Shown: piece by piece, positions 41,894 to 46,881 of the stretch
Position numbering within the stretch: position 1 is the first letter of the stretch
Layout of the letters: each line of letters begins with the position of its first letter
Source of the DNA: an uncultured bacterium
GTDB taxonomy: Bacteria; Patescibacteriota; Minisyncoccia; Phycocordibacterales; PALSA-1337
Direction: 5' to 3'
DNA: 46,881 bases
Assembly: GCA_903900935.1 (NCBI GenBank)
Contig: CAIUOX010000011.1
Span: 1 to 46,881, forward strand
Program-made: the position numbers and the translations under genes
Notes under the pieces: generated by a model
What the model saw: only the letters and a program-made list of their open reading frames with translations
Told to the model about the DNA's origin: nothing
The model's database searches: none

Positions 41894-44320
41894 ATGAAAC
41901 TTGTTATTGTAGAATCTCCTTCAAAATCAAAGACTATCACCAAATATCTTGGTGAGGGTTTTATTGTTCGTGCTTCTATTGGGCACGTTCGCGATCTTCC
42001 AAAATCAAGCAAAAAGGCCATAGATATTGGAGATGGATTCACGCCCCACTATGAAGTCGTTGCAAAAAAAGAAGATGTACTCACTGATATTGCAGAACAA
42101 TCAAGAAAAGTTGATGAAATACTTCTTGCAACAGACCCAGACCGTGAAGGAGAAGCTATAGCGTGGCATATATCTGAAGTACTCAAAGACCGCATTGGTA
42201 AAGGTGTCATAAAAAAGATGCATCGCATCAGCTTCCACGAAATCACCAAAGAAGCCGTACAAGAAGCACTCAAAAATCCTCGTGAAATTGATCAGAACCT
42301 CCGCCAAGCACAAGAAGCACGTCGTGTGCTCGATCGACTAGTTGGTTACGAACTTTCTGGTCTTATCTGGAAAAAAGTCCGTTATGGTCTTTCAGCTGGC
42401 CGTGTCCAATCTCCAGCATTACGCATCATCGTTGAACGTGAACGTGAGATCAAAGCATTCATTCCTGAAACCTATTGGGTCTTGAGTGGCGAATGGAAAA
42501 CAAAAAAAGGTGACAAACTTACTCTTACATGTGTAGAAGAACCACGACACAAGACAACGATAGATTCTATTCTTGATATTGCTCGTAACAATCCATGGCA
42601 TATTGTTGATATAGAAGAATCAGAACAAAAACGTTCATCAAAAGCACCTTTCATAACATCAACACTACAACAAGCTGCGAGCTCACGCCTTGGATTCTCG
42701 CCATCACGCACCATGGGTATAGCACAGAAGCTTTATGAATCAGGACATATCACCTATATGCGTACTGATTCAACCAACCTTGGCGCCCAAGCTGTAGCGC
42801 AGATTATTACAGTCGTAACCAAAAATTACGGACCACAGTATATAAACGTTAGAACATTCGCTACAAAGAGTAAAAATGCCCAGGAAGCTCACGAAGCAAT
42901 CCGTCCAACCAATTTTAGCAAAGAAGCAGTTGGTGCCAACGATGAACAGAAGAAGCTCTACCGTTTGATTTGGCAACGTACTGTCGCTTCACAGATGACC
43001 GATGCCAAGATGGCAAAGACGAAGATTGTCGCAAATATCAAAAATTCGTCAGCTGTGTCTGCAGACGAGAATGATGTCTCGACTGCGAAGCACAAAGAGA
43101 CATCATTCTCATCAAAAGGGCACGGTGTAAGTATTCCTGATTTCACCGCAACCGGTTCACGTATCCTTTTTGACGGTTGGCTCAAAGCTGACCCTGATTC
43201 AGTTGGCGAAGAAGTTACCCTGCCTGCATGTGCCCCCAATGAATCTCTCACTCTCATTTCTATCGATTCACAAGAAAAGCAGACTCAGCCACCTGGACGC
43301 TATACCGAAGCTGGACTCATCAAAGAACTCGAAAAGCGAGGCATCGGTCGCCCTTCTACTTATGCATCTATATGTAGAACTATCGAAGATCGTGGCTATG
43401 TAGAGAAAGAAGGTCGTTCACTCAAACCAACTGATACAGGTGAGGTTGTTTCATCATTCTTGGAAGAATACTTCCCTACTTATATTAGTGATACATTCAC
43501 TGCAGAGATGGAAAATGAGCTTGATGAAATAGCAAATGGCGAACGCACTTATGTAAAAACACTCACTGATTTCTACTGGCCATTCCACCAAGAAGTCCTA
43601 TCAAAAGACAAGCTCGCCAAAGCAACCAACCTTGGTGCAGCAGATCCAAAATTCATATGTCCAAAGTGTGGAACAACACCGATGGAAATCAAGCTTGGTA
43701 GAAATGGCAAATTCCTATCATGTTCAAAATATCCTGACTGCGACGGTGCACTCACACTCGATGGCACTGAATTCAAGAAAGATGAACCTATTGGCATTGA
43801 TCCTGCAACTCAACTTCCTATTTTCGTATTAAATGGCAGATTTGGCCCATATGTCCAACTAGGTGTAAAACCTCCAAAGATCAAGAAAGCCAAAAAACTT
43901 AAAAGCAAAAAAGACCTACCTTCTGACAGGCATGGAAAGAAAACTGAAAAAGCCGAGAAAGCACTTGGTTTAGAGGATTCTGGTACACCAAATCATATTC
44001 CAGCAGAAATAGCCCCAGAAGATCCAATCACACCAAAACCTCGCATGGCTTCAATACCTCGCACCATGGATCCTTCAAAAGTTACTGTCGCTGATGCCCT
44101 AAAATATTTGAGCCTTCCTCGCACACTCGGAATTCACCCAGTATCTGGAAAAGATGTTGTTGCTTCCAATGGTCGCTTTGGTCTTTATATTGCTCATGAT
44201 GGGAATTATCGTTCAATCAAAGCTCCTGATGATGTCTACGAAATATCACTTGCACGAGGCCTAGAATTATTGGCTATAGAAAAAAAGCCCCGAGGATTCA
44301 AAAAGAAAATTGATAAATAA
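41894..44320 (+). CDS. topA: DNA topoisomerase I
   Basis: A protein of 808 residues. The Toprim part has LVIVESPSKSKTITKYLG and TDPDREGEAIAWHI. The active tyrosine is in HITYMRTDST (about 288). One four-cysteine zinc ribbon follows (CPKCGTTPMEIKLG with CSKYPDC), then two C-terminal topoisomerase repeats (NGRFGPYVQLG and NGRFGLYIAHDG). It relaxes negative supercoils. An extra 25-30 residues at about 379-405 are encoded around a perfect palindrome. Confidence 0.95.
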   Translation: MKLVIVESPSKSKTITKYLGEGFIVRASIGHVRDLPKSSKKAIDIGDGFTPHYEVVAKKEDVLTDIAEQSRKVDEILLATDPDREGEAIAWHISEVLKDRIGKGVIKKMHRISFHEITKEAVQEALKNPREIDQNLRQAQEARRVLDRLVGYELSGLIWKKVRYGLSAGRVQSPALRIIVEREREIKAFIPETYWVLSGEWKTKKGDKLTLTCVEEPRHKTTIDSILDIARNNPWHIVDIEESEQKRSSKAPFITSTLQQAASSRLGFSPSRTMGIAQKLYESGHITYMRTDSTNLGAQAVAQIITVVTKNYGPQYINVRTFATKSKNAQEAHEAIRPTNFSKEAVGANDEQKKLYRLIWQRTVASQMTDAKMAKTKIVANIKNSSAVSADENDVSTAKHKETSFSSKGHGVSIPDFTATGSRILFDGWLKADPDSVGEEVTLPACAPNESLTLISIDSQEKQTQPPGRYTEAGLIKELEKRGIGRPSTYASICRTIEDRGYVEKEGRSLKPTDTGEVVSSFLEEYFPTYISDTFTAEMENELDEIANGERTYVKTLTDFYWPFHQEVLSKDKLAKATNLGAADPKFICPKCGTTPMEIKLGRNGKFLSCSKYPDCDGALTLDGTEFKKDEPIGIDPATQLPIFVLNGRFGPYVQLGVKPPKIKKAKKLKSKKDLPSDRHGKKTEKAEKALGLEDSGTPNHIPAEIAPEDPITPKPRMASIPRTMDPSKVTVADALKYLSLPRTLGIHPVSGKDVVASNGRFGLYIAHDGNYRSIKAPDDVYEISLARGLELLAIEKKPRGFKKKIDK
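43064..43113 (+). repeat. Perfect 14-bp palindrome inside topA
   Basis: GAGAATGATGTCTC (43067-43080) and GAGACATCATTCTC (43097-43110) are exact inverted copies around a 16-nt loop, and two of the next three bases also pair. The encoded segment is polar (NDVSTAKHKETSFSSKGHG) and lies between KIVANI and IPDFTATG, positions that are normally close together in this family. Confidence 0.85.
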
Positions 44321-44404
44321 TTCAAAAACTTGCAATTTTAATAATTTTGTTGTTAAATAGGTTTAGTGTTATTTGTAAATTGAACATTACGGCTACTTTG
44401 AATT

Positions 44405-45682
44405 ATGAGTGAAACGACCATATTACCTACGGTTTTTGTTATGCAGGCTCGGAAAGTCCATTTACTTGAGGAAAGAAATATGCAGTGGTATCTTGGAACA
44501 CAGCTGATATCCCTTACCGGACTAATGTTGCGTTCTTCACTACTGTCATTACTGCTAGTGGATCTTCTCGGTATTACGAAAGCTCCACCTTACGTTGGCT
44601 TTGTCTGGGCGCTCAATGTGCTTCCTGGAACATTTCTCGGCATATTCGCTGGAGTAATCCTCGATCGCTATGACAAGCGAAAGATCTTGCAGATCACGGC
44701 TTCATTTGGTGTTATCCAAGGAGCAGCTCTAGCCTACTTGGCATTTATGGATGTGCATCACATGTCTATATCAGCCATCATGGCCATTGCTCTATTTGGT
44801 GGGTTCACAAATGCTTTGGATGGTATCGGCAGGAATGCCATAGTCAAAGATGCCGTCGTCAACAAGTACAATCATCGGTCAGGAGCGATATTTTTTGGTT
44901 CACTCTATACCTTTGCGATGCTAGTTGGTAACGGAATATCTGGATACCTCATCATTTGGATCGGTTACGGCAATTCATTCATGCTAAATGCGATCTCATT
45001 CTTGGTGCTCATCATCGGTTTAAGAAAAATGAACTTTGATCACCATGAAGTACGAAAGCTACGCCCATTCAACTTCGGTGAAACATGGCAATCCATACTG
45101 GCAGGAGGACGCTACACGTTCTCTGAGCCAGGTATTCGTATATCTATTGTGCTCGCCTCATTCATAACTGTCTTTGGTTTCGACTACAACGTCATCTTGT
45201 CCATCATTACACAAGCGATGTTCCATGGTGGACCAAAAGAATACAGCTACCTCGCAACCTGCTCAGGAATAGGGTCACTCGTCGGTTCAATTATTGCGAT
45301 CTTATTCAGTGAATCGCGACCAAAACAATTTGTCATTGGCGGATGCCTTCTGCTTGGTTTGGGCCAAATAGCTTGCGCGTGTACGACGAACATCCACGTA
45401 GCTGCTATCATGCTCGCCATTTGTGGTTTTGGATTCATGGCAAGCTTCTTACCATCTCGTGCAGCAATCATGCATATCGTGAAAAAAGAAATGACTGGAA
45501 TCGTACTCGGCTTTACCTTCATGTTCTTCTATGGAGGAATGATGGTTAGCTCAGTTTGTGCCGGCTGGCTCGCAAAGCACGCCGGTTGTCCTTCAGTTCT
45601 TTTGATATGTGGCACTGTCCTTATATTTACTGCAATAGCAACACCGTTTCTTCCAGGAATTGCAGAAATTGAAAAGGAGTGA
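44405..45682 (+). CDS. Major facilitator superfamily transporter (EntS/MFS_3-like)
   Basis: A protein of 425 residues with about twelve membrane helices. The loop between helices 2 and 3 is GVILDRYDKRKILQ, the MFS motif A. The layout (GRNAIVKDAVV, SRAAIMHIVKKEM) matches the MFS_3 exporters related to enterobactin export. The substrate is unknown. No clear Shine-Dalgarno precedes ATG 44405; ATG 44480 has GAGGAAAG just upstream and could be the true start, leaving 400 residues. The gene is richer in G+C than topA and has its own terminator. Confidence 0.85.
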   Translation: MSETTILPTVFVMQARKVHLLEERNMQWYLGTQLISLTGLMLRSSLLSLLLVDLLGITKAPPYVGFVWALNVLPGTFLGIFAGVILDRYDKRKILQITASFGVIQGAALAYLAFMDVHHMSISAIMAIALFGGFTNALDGIGRNAIVKDAVVNKYNHRSGAIFFGSLYTFAMLVGNGISGYLIIWIGYGNSFMLNAISFLVLIIGLRKMNFDHHEVRKLRPFNFGETWQSILAGGRYTFSEPGIRISIVLASFITVFGFDYNVILSIITQAMFHGGPKEYSYLATCSGIGSLVGSIIAILFSESRPKQFVIGGCLLLGLGQIACACTTNIHVAAIMLAICGFGFMASFLPSRAAIMHIVKKEMTGIVLGFTFMFFYGGMMVSSVCAGWLAKHAGCPSVLLICGTVLIFTAIATPFLPGIAEIEKE

Positions 45683-45696
45683 TGATCAAAACGATC

Positions 45697-45727
45697 AACA
45701 GCGTTGCCCTATGGTGACGCTGTTTTT
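45697..45727 (+). terminator. Intrinsic terminator after the MFS gene
   Basis: AACAGCGT (45697-45704) pairs with ACGCTGTT (45717-45724) around a 12-nt loop, followed by a short T-run. It lies 14 nt past the stop and before the convergent ParB end. Confidence 0.8.
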
Positions 45728-45742
45728 ATATATAAAAAATAA

Positions 45743-46729
45743 TTATATACTAAAATTCTTCAATGAATACAAATCCTCATTTTCATCTTTTTTGATCTCG
45801 GCAGTTCCCCTATCATCAATCGCGCTTGTCGAGGTCTGACCTTGAATTACTTCTTGTGTAGACACAGTAGAAATAACCACTTTGCTAGCACTATTTTTAC
45901 TTGCATGAATCTTTTCTAATAATACCCTCAAATCATCTGGACTGAAGAAATCTATCGTAACAGTGCCACCTTCTTTGTTTTTTTCAATACGCACACGAGT
46001 ACCGAGTGATTCAGTAAAATTGCGCTCCATCTCCATAATGGCAGGATCGAGGTACTTGCCTTTGTTGCGGATGCGCTCAGTAGCTACGCGACGAGACATA
46101 GACTCTGCTTCACGCACCGTGAGTCTATTGGCCATGATTTCCTTGAATAGGACCACTTGCTCTTCTGGTCTGCTAGTTAGCATGAGTAAAGGACGTGTAT
46201 GACCTTCAGAGATCTTTCCTTCTTCAAGTGCAGTGATCATATCATCTGGCAAAGCGAGAATACGCATTGAATTTGAAACATATTCACGGCTCTTGCCGAC
46301 CTTATCAGCAATCTGGGCTTGTTTGAGATTGAATTCCTTTGCCAATCTCTCAAATGAACGTGCACGATCGACTGGGTTCAGATCTTCGCGTTGGAGATTT
46401 TCAATAATAGCCATCTCAAGCTTGAGCTGTGGATTTTCTTCGCCACTGCGAATGAGTACAGGTACTTGTAATAGACCTGCCAATTTTGAAGCGCGCAAAC
46501 GACGCTCACCAGAGATGAGCTCGTATTCTACATTCATGCCACCATCTTCGCGATAGACTTCTTTGCGAGTAACAACGAGTGGCTGAAGCACACCATACAT
46601 CCGTATAGACTCCGAAAGATCCTTGAGTCTATCTTGATCAAATTCACGACGTGGCTGATATGGATTTGGGACTACTTTTTCAAGCTCGATCCAAAAGATT
46701 GCATTGTTCTCATATGATAATTGATTCAT
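45743..46729 (-). CDS. parB: Chromosome-partitioning protein ParB
   Basis: A protein of 328 residues from ATG 46729; a longer frame would run into the tRNA gene. The N-terminal ParB/Sulfiredoxin domain has NPYQPRREF, ISGERRLRASKLAGL and IENLQREDLNPVDRA. The helix-turn-helix is LKQAQIADKVGKSREYVSNS. The C-terminal dimerisation region is followed by an acidic tail. It binds parS and CTP, acting with ParA, which is outside the window. I did not notice a parS site. TACAAT ends six bases upstream of the start. Confidence 0.92.
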   Translation of the reverse strand: MNQLSYENNAIFWIELEKVVPNPYQPRREFDQDRLKDLSESIRMYGVLQPLVVTRKEVYREDGGMNVEYELISGERRLRASKLAGLLQVPVLIRSGEENPQLKLEMAIIENLQREDLNPVDRARSFERLAKEFNLKQAQIADKVGKSREYVSNSMRILALPDDMITALEEGKISEGHTRPLLMLTSRPEEQVVLFKEIMANRLTVREAESMSRRVATERIRNKGKYLDPAIMEMERNFTESLGTRVRIEKNKEGGTVTIDFFSPDDLRVLLEKIHASKNSASKVVISTVSTQEVIQGQTSTSAIDDRGTAEIKKDENEDLYSLKNFSI

Positions 46730-46735
46730 GACATA

Positions 46736-46741
46736 ATTGTA
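46736..46741 (-). promoter_or_regulatory. -10 box TACAAT of parB
   Basis: On the minus strand TACAAT is followed by exactly six bases and the ATG at 46729, which fixes the start of ParB and supports a leaderless mRNA. Confidence 0.5.
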
Positions 46742-46749
46742 ATACAAGA

Positions 46750-46777
46750 TTGATTTTAACCAAAATTCTAGTAGACT
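46750..46777 (+). promoter_or_regulatory. tRNA-Leu promoter TTGATT-16-TAGACT
   Basis: TTGATT (46750-46755) and TAGACT (46772-46777) with a 16-base spacer put the start near 46784, about five bases before the tRNA. It is divergent from the parB promoter. Confidence 0.55.
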
Positions 46778-46788
46778 AGTATTCAGTT

Positions 46789-46870
46789 GCCGGGATGGCG
46801 GAATTGGTAGACGCACACGACTCAAAATCGTGCGGAGTAATCCATGGGAGTTCGATTCTCCCTCCCGGCA
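46789..46870 (+). tRNA. tRNA-Leu (anticodon CAA)
   Basis: Acceptor GCCGGGA pairs with TCCCGGC, discriminator A. The anticodon arm CACGA-CTCAAAA-TCGTG gives CAA. A class II variable arm and a T-arm with GTTCGATTC are present. No CCA is encoded (CAG follows), unlike tRNA-Ser at 31014, so CCA must be added by enzyme. Confidence 0.93.
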
Positions 46871-46881
46871 CAGACGTTACG

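Overview
The window looks like a chromosomal segment of a Candidate Phyla Radiation bacterium (Patescibacteria, probably Parcubacteria-like). This is inferred from A+T-rich compact coding, a DnaX without the zinc module, long-tailed envelope proteins, orphan surface repeats and the near absence of Shine-Dalgarno sites. TGA is used as a stop, so the standard bacterial code applies. No 16S/23S gene is present to fix the taxonomy.

Layout. 1-120: a sequence like an IS3-family end. 133-9937: NYN-domain protein, secreted Ig-like repeat protein with a peptidoglycan-binding tail, ABC exporter, DUF456 protein, ZIP transporter, an atypical P-type ATPase, SOUL protein and ABC-F ATPase, all on the plus strand. 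10040-14860: YgjP-like metalloprotein, GIY-YIG protein, rRNA pseudouridine synthase and PIF1-like helicase, with two G+C-richer unknown genes (10088-10588 and 14411-14767), each closed by its own terminator. 14881-23680: HI0933-family flavoprotein, Tgt, LOG protein, PfkB kinase, class II aldolase, hydroxyacid dehydrogenase, bL25 and a coiled-coil lytic transglycosylase. 23884-27948 (minus): RNase J, an orphan peptide-binding protein and SecG. 28038-30978: four membrane-anchored proteins including the LemA/TPM pair. 31014-33300: tRNA-Ser(GGA) followed by an accessory patch: truncated GIY-YIG gene, structured leader, a G+C-rich gene whose C-terminus resembles the variable region of a diversity-generating retroelement (DGR) target, two small genes and a deleted IS. 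33320-46870: permease, then a minus-strand envelope and housekeeping block (VanY-like, DnaX, Dus, D-Ala-D-Ala carboxypeptidase, FtsQ-like, SerRS), then plus-strand DprA, TopA and an MFS transporter, and finally ParB and tRNA-Leu(CAA).

The strongest genome-wide signal is regulatory. In many genes a TATAAT-like -10 hexamer ends exactly 6 nt (sometimes 7-9) before the start codon and there is no Shine-Dalgarno sequence, so leaderless transcripts are likely the default. The imported-looking G+C-rich genes differ: two have a ribosome-binding site and all end in strong intrinsic terminators.

The most interesting candidates are the DGR-like gene with a one-base frame problem in an A8 tract at its start, three long inverted repeats (25-37 bp arms, 55-63 nt loops) in intergenic regions, a perfect 14-bp palindrome inside an extra in-frame segment of topA, and a P1B-like ATPase whose CPC metal motif reads CADD.
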